A stretch of DNA of 64,000 bases from an uncultured Gammaproteobacteria bacterium (GCA_913064945.1 CAJYAN010000016.1:1-64000), one strand, 5' to 3'. Counted from the first letter of the stretch, positions 28,868 through 40,760 are shown. Notes: generated by a model from the letters alone, not told the origin. Made by a program: numbers and translations.

Positions 28868-30040
28868 CTATGTCAATTCAAGGGGATTAAAGATCCGACC
28901 ATATTCTTTAATCGCATACCGATCGGTCATACCGGCAATGTAATCTGCCACGATGCGTGCTCGGCCTGCTTCGGCATACTTGTTTTCAGCCTGCCGGGCC
29001 TTTTCTCGATAGGCCGGCGGCATCAGGCGGATATCCTGCATAAAGACATCAAACAATTCACGAATCACCTTCCCCGCCTTGTGGCTCATGCGAATAACAC
29101 GATAATGCCGATACAGGTTTTCGCGCAGGAATCGTTTCAGGTCCAGGTGTTGTTTCCACATATCTTCGCTGAAGCTCATGATGTGTTCCCCCTGCTGGCG
29201 TATATTATCAATGGTCTGCGGCGCAATCTGCTGAAGATTTTTCTGGCTCGCGGCGATCAGATCCTTAATCTGGGCGTCAATCATGCGTCGTACAATTTCA
29301 TAAATGACCCTTTTTTTCGCCAGTTCAGGATAATCTTTTACCACATCGGCATACAGTGACTTGAAGAGTTCTACTTCACGCAACTGTTCAATGGAGATCA
29401 GCCCCGCCCGTAGTCCGTCATCAACATCATGACTGTTATAGGCAATGGCATCGGCCAGGTTGACCATCTGTGCTTCGAGACCCGGCTGGGTCTTGTCGAT
29501 AAAACGCTGGCCTATATCGCCCAGCGCTTTCGCATTCTTAAGGGCACAGTGTTTTAAAATGCCTTCACGCGTTTCAAAGGTCAGATTAAGGCCATCAAAC
29601 TGGGCATACTTTTCTTCCAGCTTATCCACCACGCGTAAGGATTGCAGATTGTGTTCAAAGCCACCATAGTCCTGCATGCAGGCATTTAACATATCCTGAC
29701 CGGTATGACCAAAGGGCGTGTGTCCAAGGTCATGCGCCAGGGCGATCGCCTCGCTCAGATCTTCGTTAAGCCCCAGGGCGCGGGCAATGGTGCGGCTCAT
29801 TTGCGCCACTTCAATCGAATGGGTCAGCCGGGTACGAAACAGATCGCCTTCGTGGTTTACAAAGACCTGGGTTTTGTATTCCAGCCGTCGAAAGGCAGTC
29901 GAATGAATAATGCGATCCCGATCGCGCTGGAATTCACTGCGATGCTTGGGTGGTTCTTCTTTAAAACGTCGACCCCGCGAGTTGGCGTCGCTGGCGGCAT
30001 ATGAGGCAGGCATCATCATTCTCGCTGGCGTCTCAGACAT
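28868..30040 (-). CDS. dGTPase-like HD-domain triphosphohydrolase
   Basis: 390 residues. [22 protein letters not shown] is followed by the HD-domain metal ligands in [10 protein letters not shown] and [14 protein letters not shown], the signature of the dGTPase-like family (COG0232). Members hydrolyse dNTPs to nucleoside and triphosphate; the short form is usually annotated deoxyguanosinetriphosphate triphosphohydrolase-like. The ATG at 30040 overlaps the aroB stop by 8 bases. An upstream extension to 30091 would lie within aroB and is not needed. Confidence 0.93.
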   Translation of the reverse strand: MSETPARMMMPASYAASDANSRGRRFKEEPPKHRSEFQRDRDRIIHSTAFRRLEYKTQVFVNHEGDLFRTRLTHSIEVAQMSRTIARALGLNEDLSEAIALAHDLGHTPFGHTGQDMLNACMQDYGGFEHNLQSLRVVDKLEEKYAQFDGLNLTFETREGILKHCALKNAKALGDIGQRFIDKTQPGLEAQMVNLADAIAYNSHDVDDGLRAGLISIEQLREVELFKSLYADVVKDYPELAKKRVIYEIVRRMIDAQIKDLIAASQKNLQQIAPQTIDNIRQQGEHIMSFSEDMWKQHLDLKRFLRENLYRHYRVIRMSHKAGKVIRELFDVFMQDIRLMPPAYREKARQAENKYAEAGRARIVADYIAGMTDRYAIKEYGRIFNPLELT

Positions 30041-31124
30041 CTGCCACCGCACGGTGGGCCTCGATGGTTTGTTGCAATGCCGACTCAGCATAATCGTCGC
30101 TAATGATCGCCTCGCTAATGGCCTTTAATAAGATAAAACGCAGCCGCCCGTCTTTCACTTTTTTATCAACGGCCATGTACTCCATGAACTGATGATAGTC
30201 CATTTTAGCCGGTGCCCGTGTTGGCAGGGATGCGCGGTCAATCAGATTTTCAACCCGCTGCACATCCGCGCTGGATAGCCAGCCAAGGCGCATGGACATA
30301 TCCGCCGCCATTAACATGCCCGTACCAACAGCCTCACCGTGCAGCCAGTTACCATAACCGGCGCCTGCCTCTATGGCGTGGCCAAAGGTATGACCAAGAT
30401 TTAATAGTGCACGTTGACCACTTTCCTTTTCGTCGGCCGCGACCACATCGGCCTTATTTTGACAGCTCCGCTCGATCGCCTCGGTCAGCACCGCGTCGTC
30501 GCGTGCCAGTAACTTATCCATATTGGCTTCGAGCCATTCACAAAAAGGCAGATCACGAATCAGGCCATACTTGATCACTTCCGCCATGCCTGCGCTTAGC
30601 TGTCGATCATCGAGGGTACTGAGTGTCTGCGTATCGGCAATCACACAATTGGGCTGATGAAATGCGCCAATCATATTTTTACCCAGTTCGTGATTGACCC
30701 CCGTCTTGCCACCGACCGATGAATCTACCTGCGCCAGCAGGGTCGTCGGAATTTGGATAAAATCGACACCGCGCTGATAACAGGCAGCGGCAAAGCCGGT
30801 CATGTCACCCACTACGCCGCCGCCCAGCGCAATCAGGGTACACTGGCGATCAAAGTGGTTTTCCAGCAGTGCTGTAAAAATCTGATTAAGGATACCCAGC
30901 GTTTTGTACTGCTCACCATCCGGTAAAATAACCGTTGCCAACTGGTAGCCGTGCAGGGCGGTTTCAACCTGTTTCAGGTACAGAGGGGCCACTGTCTCAT
31001 TCGTGACAATCATCACCTGGCGGCCTCTAATATAGGGCGCGTAATGTGCTGAGTTTCCCAGGAGACCCGGGCCGATAAAAATGGGATAGCTGCGCTGACC
31101 CAGTTCGACGTGCAGTGTTTTCAT
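30033..31124 (-). CDS. aroB: 3-Dehydroquinate synthase
   Basis: 363 residues. It converts DAHP to 3-dehydroquinate using NAD and zinc, the second step of the shikimate pathway. Motifs are [10 protein letters not shown], the nucleotide loop [36 protein letters not shown], and zinc ligands in [11 protein letters not shown] and WLHGEAV. It lies 49 bases after aroK and overlaps the dGTPase-like gene. Confidence 0.96.
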   Translation of the reverse strand: MKTLHVELGQRSYPIFIGPGLLGNSAHYAPYIRGRQVMIVTNETVAPLYLKQVETALHGYQLATVILPDGEQYKTLGILNQIFTALLENHFDRQCTLIALGGGVVGDMTGFAAACYQRGVDFIQIPTTLLAQVDSSVGGKTGVNHELGKNMIGAFHQPNCVIADTQTLSTLDDRQLSAGMAEVIKYGLIRDLPFCEWLEANMDKLLARDDAVLTEAIERSCQNKADVVAADEKESGQRALLNLGHTFGHAIEAGAGYGNWLHGEAVGTGMLMAADMSMRLGWLSSADVQRVENLIDRASLPTRAPAKMDYHQFMEYMAVDKKVKDGRLRFILLKAISEAIISDDYAESALQQTIEAHRAVADV

Positions 31125-31173
31125 GGCGTGGCTTTGACTATGGTTGATGAGCTGCCGTTATTATAATCAATTG

Positions 31174-31704
31174 TCATTCGTTGTGGGGCTTTTGCTGAAT
31201 GCCATCCTTGACCATTTGCACCAGGTCACGCGCCGCCTGGCCGACCGAATCGGCCCCGGTGTCATAGACGATATCAGCTATCTGGCGATATAACGGGTCA
31301 CGAATCGCGAGTAACTCACTAATCCTGCCACGGGGGTCATCAGTCTGTAAAAGCGGCCGGTTCTTATCCCGATGAGTACGATCCAGTAATCTATCCACTG
31401 TGGCGTACAGGTAAATCACCAGACCGCGCGCCGATAAATGACGACGGTTATCATCATCCAGCACCGCACCGCCCCCCGTCGCCAGCACAATACCATCACG
31501 CTGCGTCAGGTCATCGATGACGACTGCCTCGCGTTTACGAAAACCTTCCTCACCTTCGATATCAAATATGGTGGGAATCGAGACACCCGTGCGCGTCTCG
31601 ATCTCATGGTCGCTATCCACAAACTCCAGATGCAAAGCGGCCGCCAGTTGGCGGCCGATGGTAGTTTTGCCTGCCCCCATGGGGCCAATGAGGAATACCT
31701 TCAT
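31174..31704 (-). CDS. aroK: Shikimate kinase
   Basis: 176 residues with P-loop GPMGAGKTTIG, shikimate-binding DSDHEIE and LATGGGAV, and lid segment RTHRDKNRPLL. It phosphorylates shikimate with ATP. It begins 6 bases after the stop of the unknown lipoprotein gene, so it is probably co-transcribed with the pilus operon upstream, as in many gammaproteobacteria where aroK follows pilQ directly. Confidence 0.96.
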   Translation of the reverse strand: MKVFLIGPMGAGKTTIGRQLAAALHLEFVDSDHEIETRTGVSIPTIFDIEGEEGFRKREAVVIDDLTQRDGIVLATGGGAVLDDDNRRHLSARGLVIYLYATVDRLLDRTHRDKNRPLLQTDDPRGRISELLAIRDPLYRQIADIVYDTGADSVGQAARDLVQMVKDGIQQKPHNE

Positions 31705-31710
31705 GTGGTA

Positions 31711-32856
31711 TTAGATTATACCAGTTAGATCTAATGTACCATCACCAATACCGACAGTAAGTACGTTAGTACCAGCAGCGCCAGTAAGTGTTATATCAAC
31801 TGACGCGCAGCCGCTCGTATTGGTCAAATATGTACTACCACTTTGAGGTGTTCCGGCCACATACGCCAGTGCTAAAGTCGCTGTACCACTCTTCTTAACA
31901 ATGCTAACCGCTGTAAATGGCACTCTACTCTTGTCACCACCATCAACGACACATATATCAACGCGCTGAGCAGTACCTGTTGAAGTCGTCCAGCTCGTTG
32001 GCGTCGCTGTAATTGTATACCCCGCAATGTTGGCAAAAGTAAATGTTGTCGACGCCGCTACATTACCGGAAGATGCGATGATATATGGAACGCCAGAACC
32101 AGTCGGTGTCCAGCGGGTATCCACCGAGGGATAACTACCGGACTGCGCATATTTTGGGTTTGAAGGGTAAGTCACATAGAATGTTCCGACACCTTCACCA
32201 TTTAGTGTCTCTACATAACCCGGAGTCGCTTTACTATTTTTATCAACTCCAGCAATACCCGCACCCAGCATTGAGGCCATGACTCGGTAGCTCGCTGCAG
32301 CATAGGTTGGGTAACTCTTAGTATATGCACTAGAAACCGTTAATGTATTTGCCGCGGTTGGTGCAGCACTAACATTTCGCAATACGTCAGCCGAATCACC
32401 GTTACTATATAAGAGGACAACATCATTGGCCTGGATACCACGTAAATTACCCCCGGATACGCCGTCTCTGGTAATCGTTGTTGTAGTCAAATCCGCAATG
32501 GCCGTACCATCGGCCTTTGTTGCACCGGGAAGCGTCAACGTCGTACCACTTGCGGTATTGGTTGCATTGAATGTACCTTGCGCAATAATACTATCGACCA
32601 CTTTCAGGTTGATTCGTGTGCCATCGGCAACGGGCGTGCCATTACTGTCACGCGCCAATAATGAAAATTTACGTTTATAAGTGCCATTTTTATTATCAGT
32701 AATAGCATTACTTTGCGGTGAGCTTATTACGATAGACTGTACATTGGAGGTACCTGTCTGTCCCGCAACAAAGCCACCACTATTACCACCGCCCCCACAT
32801 CCGCTTATGGCACTTGCAGCACATAACCCCGCAATAAATATCTTTAACTTACCCAT
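31711..32856 (-). CDS. Unknown lipoprotein with Ig-like region, inserted between pilQ and aroK
   Basis: 381 residues. The ATG at 32856 (MGKLKIF) is chosen because a GAGGAG ribosome site lies 7 bases upstream; an in-frame ATG 15 bases earlier overlaps that site. A lipoprotein signal with lipobox AISGC is followed by a GGGG linker. A beta-rich region follows, starting VQSIVISSPQSNAITDNKNG and including GTPVADGTRINL, resembling bacterial Ig (Big_1-like) folds. The rest is rich in Thr/Ser/Gly/Ala. By eye its DNA is more A/T-rich than its neighbours. I do not recognise a named family. Surface adhesin or pilus accessory are guesses. Confidence 0.8.
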   Translation of the reverse strand: MGKLKIFIAGLCAASAISGCGGGGNSGGFVAGQTGTSNVQSIVISSPQSNAITDNKNGTYKRKFSLLARDSNGTPVADGTRINLKVVDSIIAQGTFNATNTASGTTLTLPGATKADGTAIADLTTTTITRDGVSGGNLRGIQANDVVLLYSNGDSADVLRNVSAAPTAANTLTVSSAYTKSYPTYAAASYRVMASMLGAGIAGVDKNSKATPGYVETLNGEGVGTFYVTYPSNPKYAQSGSYPSVDTRWTPTGSGVPYIIASSGNVAASTTFTFANIAGYTITATPTSWTTSTGTAQRVDICVVDGGDKSRVPFTAVSIVKKSGTATLALAYVAGTPQSGSTYLTNTSGCASVDITLTGAAGTNVLTVGIGDGTLDLTGII

Positions 32857-32939
32857 GTTACTACTCCTCATGGTAACCGTTCTTACGGTTATAACTTTTA
32901 ATTAACATCTTATGTGTTGTGGTACAAACTGCCGCAAGT

Positions 32940-35081
32940 TTAAAAAACCTTATGCCCTTTAAGAATCTTGGGCGTTACAAAAATCAGGAGCTCGGACTTA
33001 TTATCGACTTCGCGTGTTTGACGGAATAGCGCGCCAATAATCGGTAAATCACCAAAGAAGGGAACCCGGTCTACATCGTGTGACTTCACCTGCTCGTAGA
33101 TACCACCAAGTACAACCGTCTGGCCATTATCGACCAGCACCTGGGTCTGTACCTTGCGCGTATCGATACTTGGAATACCACCAAAGACCTGGCCAACACT
33201 ATCTTTGTTCACCTTCAGGTCCATCACGACACGATTGTCCGGCGTGATTTGTGGCGTGACTTCCAGTTTTAAGACGGCCTTCTTGAATGAAATACTGGTC
33301 GCTCCACTGGAGCTGGCTTCTGCATAGGGAATCTCGACACCCTGTTCAATCAGGGCCTGGTGCGAATTTGACGTAATGACCCGCGGGTTCGAGACAATCT
33401 TGCCCTTGCCTTCGGTCTGTAACGCCGACAGTTCCAGGTCAACCAGGGTATTCGCGCTCAATACCGCCAGGGCAATCGAACCATATTGCGTGACAGTCGG
33501 CAGGTCGACATTGTAACGGTTCGCCTGAGTCGGCAATGACGTGATTGGATATGGATTATTGTTGGTATTGATGTTGTTATGCGCCTGCGTTATCAGTGTA
33601 TCGGTCGCAGCCGCATTACCGCTGATCGCCGAGACATCACCGTTCGCGGCCTGCTTGGTACTGGTAACACCAAACCGTACCCCCAGCTCTTTGGAAAAGT
33701 TATCATTTGCGATAACAATCCGTGACTCGATCAACACCTGCTTCACCGGCACATCAAGTTCACTTACCAGGTTTCGAATTGTATTTATTCGATCTTCTAC
33801 ATCGCTAATAAATAGCTTGTTTGTGCGGTCATCCACATTGATGCTACCACGGTCGGTCAACGTATTTTTTTGTTGTTTAATCATGGCGGCAATGGTGCTG
33901 GCCTTGGCGTAGTTCACCTGAATTGTCTCGTTGTATAACGGCGCTAATTCCTGAATCTGCTTATTGGCCTCCAGTTCGAGTTTCTCACGGGCGGCAATTT
34001 CTTCAGCCGGGGCAATCAGCATAACATTACCTTCACGCCGCTGATCCAGCCCCTTGGTCTTCAGGATCATGGCAAGAGCCTGATCCCAGGGAACATTCTT
34101 CAATCGCAACGTCAAGGTGCCGGTCACCGAATCACTGGTGACCATATTGATGCCGGTAAAATCAGCAATCAGCTGTAATACGGCACGTACTTCGATATTC
34201 TGAAAGTTGAGTGACAGGCGTTCACCGGTAAACTCAAATTTCTTTTTCTTTTTCTCGGCTTCACTATCTTTAATGATCGGCTTCACATCAATCGTAAAAT
34301 GATTATCCGTCTGGTAGGCAAGGTGATCGAAATCCCCCACGGCTGAGATCACAATCCTGACATCGGTACCATGTTTAAAGGTATCGACTGTTTTAACTGG
34401 TGTGGCGAAATCCAGCACATCAAGACGTCTCTCCAGTTTTTCTGGCAAGGCGGTATGTTGCACTGTCACGATAATCTGGTTACCCAGACGTTTCATATCC
34501 ACCGGGGTGCTGGGATCCCCCAGCGTGAGAATCACACGACCCTCGCCTTTTTCGCCACGGCGAAAATCAACTTTTTCCAATTCGCTACCCGGCTGCTGGG
34601 CATTCGCCTGAAACTGTGTCGGGATATTGGCCTTGATCTCATCCGCCCCTTCAACGCCTGAGCCATTCAGGGCGATAAGGACGGTATTCCCTTCGACCGT
34701 GGTTTTGTACGGGACGAGTTTATCGAGATTAATGACCACACGGGTACGTCCCCCGGCCTCGACAGCGGTAACACTCTGAGCAACGCCAACGTTTATATTT
34801 TGTTTCTTATTTGCGAGGTGACTGGTGGTGCCGGGGAAATCAAGCGCAATTCTCGCCGGGTTATCAATCGTAAAACTCCCCGGCTCCACGGCGGCGTCCG
34901 ACATGGTTAATTTAATTTGTACCCTGTCCCCTGGCAGCGTCGCATAGCTTATTTCGTCCAGACTGTTGGCGTAAACGAGTGTGGAAAATAGACCCATGAG
35001 GCCAATTAACGACATACGATAAATCATTTTCATATTCGAATTCTTTTTCATCACTATTAATTTTCTCATCATATTTATCAT
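32940..35081 (-). CDS. pilQ: Type IV pilus secretin PilQ
   Basis: 713 residues. A signal peptide (about 20-40) is followed by an AMIN peptidoglycan-binding region (about 45-135, possibly repeated about 165-265). An STN/N0 segment LSLNFQNIEVRAVLQLIADF and an N1 domain precede the secretin channel core, which ends with VPFFGDLPIIGALFR and LLIFVTPKIL. It forms the outer-membrane ring through which the pilus passes. GGAGAG 6 bases before the ATG supports this start, although it puts a long basic stretch before the signal. It is the last pilus gene of pilMNOPQ. Confidence 0.95.
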   Translation of the reverse strand: MINMMRKLIVMKKNSNMKMIYRMSLIGLMGLFSTLVYANSLDEISYATLPGDRVQIKLTMSDAAVEPGSFTIDNPARIALDFPGTTSHLANKKQNINVGVAQSVTAVEAGGRTRVVINLDKLVPYKTTVEGNTVLIALNGSGVEGADEIKANIPTQFQANAQQPGSELEKVDFRRGEKGEGRVILTLGDPSTPVDMKRLGNQIIVTVQHTALPEKLERRLDVLDFATPVKTVDTFKHGTDVRIVISAVGDFDHLAYQTDNHFTIDVKPIIKDSEAEKKKKKFEFTGERLSLNFQNIEVRAVLQLIADFTGINMVTSDSVTGTLTLRLKNVPWDQALAMILKTKGLDQRREGNVMLIAPAEEIAAREKLELEANKQIQELAPLYNETIQVNYAKASTIAAMIKQQKNTLTDRGSINVDDRTNKLFISDVEDRINTIRNLVSELDVPVKQVLIESRIVIANDNFSKELGVRFGVTSTKQAANGDVSAISGNAAATDTLITQAHNNINTNNNPYPITSLPTQANRYNVDLPTVTQYGSIALAVLSANTLVDLELSALQTEGKGKIVSNPRVITSNSHQALIEQGVEIPYAEASSSGATSISFKKAVLKLEVTPQITPDNRVVMDLKVNKDSVGQVFGGIPSIDTRKVQTQVLVDNGQTVVLGGIYEQVKSHDVDRVPFFGDLPIIGALFRQTREVDNKSELLIFVTPKILKGHKVF

Positions 35082-35102
35082 GATGTTCTCTCCATCACGC
35101 CA

Positions 35103-35663
35103 TCATTGACTCAGGCTTAGCGAAGCCTTGCGATCAACCCAACCACCAGCACCATCAGGGATAACTTCATTTATTTCAATTGAAGTCTCTGTAATAGAGG
35201 TAATCTTTCCGTAGTTTTTACCTATGTAGTTACCCACCTGAACCCGATAAACCGATTTATCAGGTGCGCTGATAAGTCCCCAACGAACACCACTCTTTTC
35301 CAGGTCACCGACAAAACTCAGTGTATCCAACGGAAATTGCTCCAGCGCTTCCCGCTTACGATTAACATCCGGGCGATTTGATGAATTCTCTGCGGGTATT
35401 TCATCAACATACGTGGTAAATGGATCACGATAATTATGCGCCTGATAGGCAAACACCTCATACGGTTTTACTTCCGGCAAGGCGGGTATCCTGCCTGACT
35501 TTCGGGCCTTCACTTCTTTCACATAGGCTTCAAGGTCACCATATTGATTACCGGAACAAGCCACCAACAGTAATACGGTCGAAAGCAATACCGCCTTTAG
35601 CGCAGCACCCGCCCATGGCGACATGTGATCTTGATCTTTCTTTTTGTTAGTGAAGTTCATCAT
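35103..35663 (-). CDS. pilP: Pilus assembly lipoprotein PilP
   Basis: 186 residues. A lipoprotein signal with lipobox LLVAC (Cys near 36) precedes a flexible Pro/Glu segment and a PilP core: FVGDLEKSGVRWGLISAPD, YRVQVGNYIGKNYGKI, TSIEINEVIPDGAGGWVDR. PilP links the inner-membrane PilMNO complex to the PilQ secretin. Two adjacent ATGs are possible starts. It is 9 bases after pilO and 21 before pilQ. Confidence 0.95.
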   Translation of the reverse strand: MMNFTNKKKDQDHMSPWAGAALKAVLLSTVLLLVACSGNQYGDLEAYVKEVKARKSGRIPALPEVKPYEVFAYQAHNYRDPFTTYVDEIPAENSSNRPDVNRKREALEQFPLDTLSFVGDLEKSGVRWGLISAPDKSVYRVQVGNYIGKNYGKITSITETSIEINEVIPDGAGGWVDRKASLSLSQ

Positions 35664-35672
35664 GTCCTCATG

Positions 35673-36299
35673 CTACCTTCTACCACGCTTTTTTCTGCCT
35701 TTCTTCTGGGCCTTGCTGATTTCATTTTCATCCAGGTAACGATAGGTCTTCGCCATCACTTCCATCGTCAGCTTGCCATCTTTTCCCGGGCTGATACTGA
35801 TGTTATGCAACGTGACGATTCGAGGTAGCGCCGCAACACCACTTACAAAGTCGCCAAACTGATGATAGGTTCCCGTCAATTTCATGCTAATGGGAAACTC
35901 CGCGTAGAAATCAATAAACCGTTCACCCTGTGGCTTGAACAATTGAAACTCGACTCCACTGGCGAGGCCCGTCTGCGAAATATCCACCAGAAGTTCTTCT
36001 ACCTCGGTCTTACTCGGCAGCTGACGGAGCATGGTACCGAAGGACGTCTCCATCTCTTTCATTTGCGCCTTGTATTTATCCAGCGCAGCGGCCTTGGACT
36101 GTTTGGTTTCAAAGTCCGTCTTTAGTTGTAGCTCCGTCCTTTTGGCCCGCTCAAGGTTCTCCTGCTCACCCTTGATGTCCAGGAAATAGCCCAGCAACAG
36201 CACGATAATACAGACAATAACAATAACAGCGGCCTTTACTGGGATCGGCCAGGCGCCAATATTATTAGGGTCAAGATTATTTAAGTCTTCAAATTTCAT
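35673..36299 (-). CDS. pilO: Pilus inner-membrane protein PilO
   Basis: 208 residues. One N-terminal membrane helix (about 25-43), a coiled-coil (about 48-90) and a ferredoxin-like periplasmic domain with QLFKPQGERFIDFYAEFPIS. It pairs with PilN in the alignment subcomplex. A short basic tail (KKGRKKRGRR) ends the protein. It sits 21 bases after pilN. Confidence 0.94.
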   Translation of the reverse strand: MKFEDLNNLDPNNIGAWPIPVKAAVIVIVCIIVLLLGYFLDIKGEQENLERAKRTELQLKTDFETKQSKAAALDKYKAQMKEMETSFGTMLRQLPSKTEVEELLVDISQTGLASGVEFQLFKPQGERFIDFYAEFPISMKLTGTYHQFGDFVSGVAALPRIVTLHNISISPGKDGKLTMEVMAKTYRYLDENEISKAQKKGRKKRGRR

Positions 36300-36320
36300 C
36301 TCACATACATCCCTAACGAA

Positions 36321-36886
36321 CTAGCCGCCTTTTTTCACGTTAACATTCGTCACTTGCTTGACGTTTAACTTAAAGCTTCTGGCACCATCCGCGGCTGCCT
36401 TCTTTTCTGACTCGATTATTTTCAGGGTCGGCTTCGTCAGCCAGGGCGAACTATCCAGGTTCCGCATGAACGCCGATACGCGCGCATTTGACTGGGCTAC
36501 CCCCTCAATATCCAGGTCGTGTCCTTTCTGGGTTAATTTCGTCAGATAGACACCATCCGGTAATACTCTGGCAATCTCATCGAACAGGTGCACAATCTCA
36601 GGACGGTTGCGCTGTAACTGCTGGATGATGTCTATACGGTCCTGCAGGCGTTTGCGTTCACGGGCCAGATTATTAATTTCCTTAATCTGTGCCTCAACCT
36701 TGACGATTTCCCTCTTCAGGTATTCGTTGCGTGAATTTTGTACACCAATCGCGCGCGCCACCTGTAAATGCACCGCGACTAAAATCAGCGCGACCATAAA
36801 CACGGAGAGAACCGTGACCGACAAAAATTGCTTTTGTAGTTCCTTGCGTCTCTCTTCACGCCAGGGGAGTAAATTAATCATTGCCA

Positions 36887-36887
<1 letters not shown>
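36321..36887 (-). CDS. pilN: Pilus inner-membrane protein PilN
   Basis: 188 residues with the conserved cytoplasmic start INLLPWREERRK that docks into PilM. A membrane helix is at about 24-44, followed by a coiled-coil and a periplasmic domain. The ATG shares its last base with the pilM stop, so the two are coupled. Confidence 0.95.
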
Positions 36888-38022
<1,135 letters not shown>

Positions 38023-38056
38023 CTATAGGTCAAGTAATAAATAATTACAAATGACC

Positions 38057-38086
38057 TTGGTTATCTCCGGTACAAACCTATATACT
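38057..38086 (+). promoter_or_regulatory. Sigma-70 promoter of the PBP1A gene
   Basis: TTGGTT (38057-38062), an 18-base spacer and TATACT (38081-38086) predict a start near 38093, about 57 bases before the ATG at 38150. Confidence 0.55.
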
Positions 38087-38149
38087 CCCGCCAAGGCTGA
38101 TTATCGGTATCTATGGCGAAACGCTTAACATCCAAGTTCACACTTTCGA

Positions 38150-40735
38150 ATGAAATTTCAGGCAAAAAAGTTCTTTTTTATCTCCAGCATGTCGTTTGCC
38201 GGTCTGTTTCTCGCCGGGATGATGACCCTCATCGGGATTTATGCCTATCTGGCACCATCACTCCCCGACATCGATACCCTGAAAGATATCCAGCTGCAGG
38301 TACCACTCCGGGTACTCACCAAAGAAGGTAAATTAATCGCCGAATTCGGTGAGATGCGGCGGACACCGCTGGAATATAACCAGTTCCCGCCAATGCTCAT
38401 CAAGGCCATTCTGGCGGCTGAGGATTATCGCTTTTTTGAACACCCCGGCGTCGATTATCAGGGTATCCTGCGTGCCGCCCTCAATCTCGTGCGTACTGGT
38501 GATCGCTCACAGGGCGGCAGTACGATTACCATGCAGGTCGCGCGTAACTTCTTTTTGAGTAGTGAAAAAACGTTTTTACGCAAGTTCAATGAAATATTCC
38601 TTTCCCTGAAGATCGAACACGAACTTAGCAAGCAGGACATCCTTGCCCTGTATATGAATAAAATCTATCTCGGTAAACGCGCCTATGGCTTTGCGGCAGC
38701 GGCGCAGGTGTATTATGGCAAACCGGTAAACGATCTGAGCCTGCCACAACTTGCCATGATTGCCGGCCTGCCGAAGGCCCCCTCGCGCTTCAACCCGGTG
38801 GTCAATCCAGAGCGTGCAACCCTGCGCCGAGATTATGTCCTGGGCCGTATGCACGACCTGCAATTTATCTCGACTGCTGATTACGAGGCGGCAAAAAACA
38901 CCACCGATAATGCCTCAGTACATTCCCTCGTTATTCAAACTGAAGCGCCCTACATTGCCGAAATGGTCCGCAGTGAAATGGTGAAATACTTTGGCAATGC
39001 GGCCTACACCGATGGCCTGCAGGTCTATACCACTATCGATTCAAAACTCCAGACCGCGGCGAATCAGTCTTTGCGCGATGCACTACTGGCTTATCAGCGC
39101 CGGCATGGTTATCGCGGTGTAGAAAAGAATGTCGATCCCTATTCCGGCACCAGCGCGGACGATATGACCAACTGGGATGCCATCCTGAGCGACGTGCCGA
39201 AGGTGAGCGGCCTGCAGGCGGCCATTGTATTTGAAGTGGACGACCAGGATGTCTATGCCTATACCGATGAGGGTAATGTGGCTTATATCCCCTGGGAAAA
39301 GCTTAATTGGGCCCGCCGTTATATCTCGGAAAATCAGGTCGGTCCCGAGCTACAAAAAGCCAGCGACATCCTGAAAGTCGGCGATATTATTCGTATCACC
39401 CCCGGCCGTACAGGTTGTACCTGGCTGGCACAGATTCCCGAGGTATCAGGCGCACTCGTCGCCTTACGTCCCGATGATGGCGCGGTGCTATCGCTCACTG
39501 GTGGCTTTGACTTTTACCACAGTAAATTTAATCGGGTGATCCAGGCCAAGCGCCAGCCGGGATCCAGCTTCAAACCCTTTATCTACACAGCAGCACTGGA
39601 CAAGGGCTATACCACGGCCAGTATTATTAATGATGCCCCTGTGGTCTTCGATGCCCCTGGCCTTGAAGACACCTGGAGACCGGAGAATTATAGCGGTAAA
39701 TTCTTTGGCCCCACCCGTTTACGGGTCGCCCTGATTCATTCACGCAATCTTGTCTCGATACGGTTACTGCGCGATATCGGCATCGGTTATGCGGTGCGCT
39801 ACGTTACCCGCTTTGGCTTCAAGCGTGCCGACCTGCCACGTAACCTGTCCCTTGCGCTCGGTAGTGGGGCGATCACGCCAATGGATCTCGCGACGGGCTA
39901 CGCCGTCTTTGCCAATAATGGTCACCGGGTTCAGCCCTATTTTGTCGACCATATTCTCGGCCCTAACAACGAAGTCATCCTGCAGGCCAACCCTGCCCGT
40001 GTCTGTCGCGTCTGCCCTGAGCCAGGCGAAGATCAAAAAGCCGCCCCCAGCACTGATGAAAAAACTCAGGCCGATGCCCCGGCACCTCCTGTCGAACCGG
40101 TAGACGCGACAACAGCGTCGCCCGTCGCGACACCAGCCGCACAAAGCATTTCCGGCAGGCAACAGGCGCTGATGTTACCGGGGAAATACTGGGATGGCAT
40201 GGAAAACATCGATGGCCCCCCCCAGCTGCGTCGCGCCGAACGCGTCCTGTCACCACAAACCGTTTTTCTGACCAACACCATGCTACGAGATGTGATTCGC
40301 CGTGGTACAGGACGTCGCGCCCTGCAGCTGGGACGTAAAGACCTTGAAGGTAAAACGGGCACCACAAACGACCAGCGCGATGCCTGGTTCTCGGGCTTTA
40401 ATCGCAATATCGTCACCATTAGCTGGGTTGGCTTCGACAACCCGAAACCGCTTGGCAGTCATGAAACCGGTGCCATCGCGGCCCTGCCAATGTGGACTGA
40501 GTTTATGCGTACGGCCTTACATGGCATGGCGGAAACACCACTCGAACAGCCCCCCGGACTGGTCTCCGTCCGAATTGATGCCAAGACCGGCCACCCCGCC
40601 AGTGCCGATAACAAAAATGCAATTTTTGAATATTTCCGTGCCGATCACGTGCCAAAGAGCAACAATGTTAGCGGCAATAATACGCCGACACAAAACGACA
40701 CCAACTCTGAAAACATTACCGAGCAATTATTTTAG
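38150..40735 (+). CDS. mrcA: Penicillin-binding protein 1A
   Basis: 861 residues. A membrane anchor (about 8-32) is followed by a GT51 glycosyltransferase (about 55-230, catalytic Glu in AAEDYRFFEHPG, and RNFFLSSEKTFLRKFNEI) and an OB-like insert (about 315-425). The transpeptidase has nucleophile Ser472 (SSFK), SRN and Lys735-Thr-Gly. It polymerises and crosslinks peptidoglycan. A Pro/Ala/Asp-rich insert (about 625-665) sits within the transpeptidase region. It is divergent from pilM, a typical gammaproteobacterial arrangement (also called ponA). Confidence 0.95.
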   Translation: MKFQAKKFFFISSMSFAGLFLAGMMTLIGIYAYLAPSLPDIDTLKDIQLQVPLRVLTKEGKLIAEFGEMRRTPLEYNQFPPMLIKAILAAEDYRFFEHPGVDYQGILRAALNLVRTGDRSQGGSTITMQVARNFFLSSEKTFLRKFNEIFLSLKIEHELSKQDILALYMNKIYLGKRAYGFAAAAQVYYGKPVNDLSLPQLAMIAGLPKAPSRFNPVVNPERATLRRDYVLGRMHDLQFISTADYEAAKNTTDNASVHSLVIQTEAPYIAEMVRSEMVKYFGNAAYTDGLQVYTTIDSKLQTAANQSLRDALLAYQRRHGYRGVEKNVDPYSGTSADDMTNWDAILSDVPKVSGLQAAIVFEVDDQDVYAYTDEGNVAYIPWEKLNWARRYISENQVGPELQKASDILKVGDIIRITPGRTGCTWLAQIPEVSGALVALRPDDGAVLSLTGGFDFYHSKFNRVIQAKRQPGSSFKPFIYTAALDKGYTTASIINDAPVVFDAPGLEDTWRPENYSGKFFGPTRLRVALIHSRNLVSIRLLRDIGIGYAVRYVTRFGFKRADLPRNLSLALGSGAITPMDLATGYAVFANNGHRVQPYFVDHILGPNNEVILQANPARVCRVCPEPGEDQKAAPSTDEKTQADAPAPPVEPVDATTASPVATPAAQSISGRQQALMLPGKYWDGMENIDGPPQLRRAERVLSPQTVFLTNTMLRDVIRRGTGRRALQLGRKDLEGKTGTTNDQRDAWFSGFNRNIVTISWVGFDNPKPLGSHETGAIAALPMWTEFMRTALHGMAETPLEQPPGLVSVRIDAKTGHPASADNKNAIFEYFRADHVPKSNNVSGNNTPTQNDTNSENITEQLF

Positions 40736-40760
40736 GCTCGCCACAGTAGGAAGCGCACGA

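Noticed and set aside
40302-40760. Upstream extension of the protein at 40761-41390
   Set aside because: The extension is the alternate frame of mrcA and has shadow-like composition; a ribosome site precedes the ATG at 40761.
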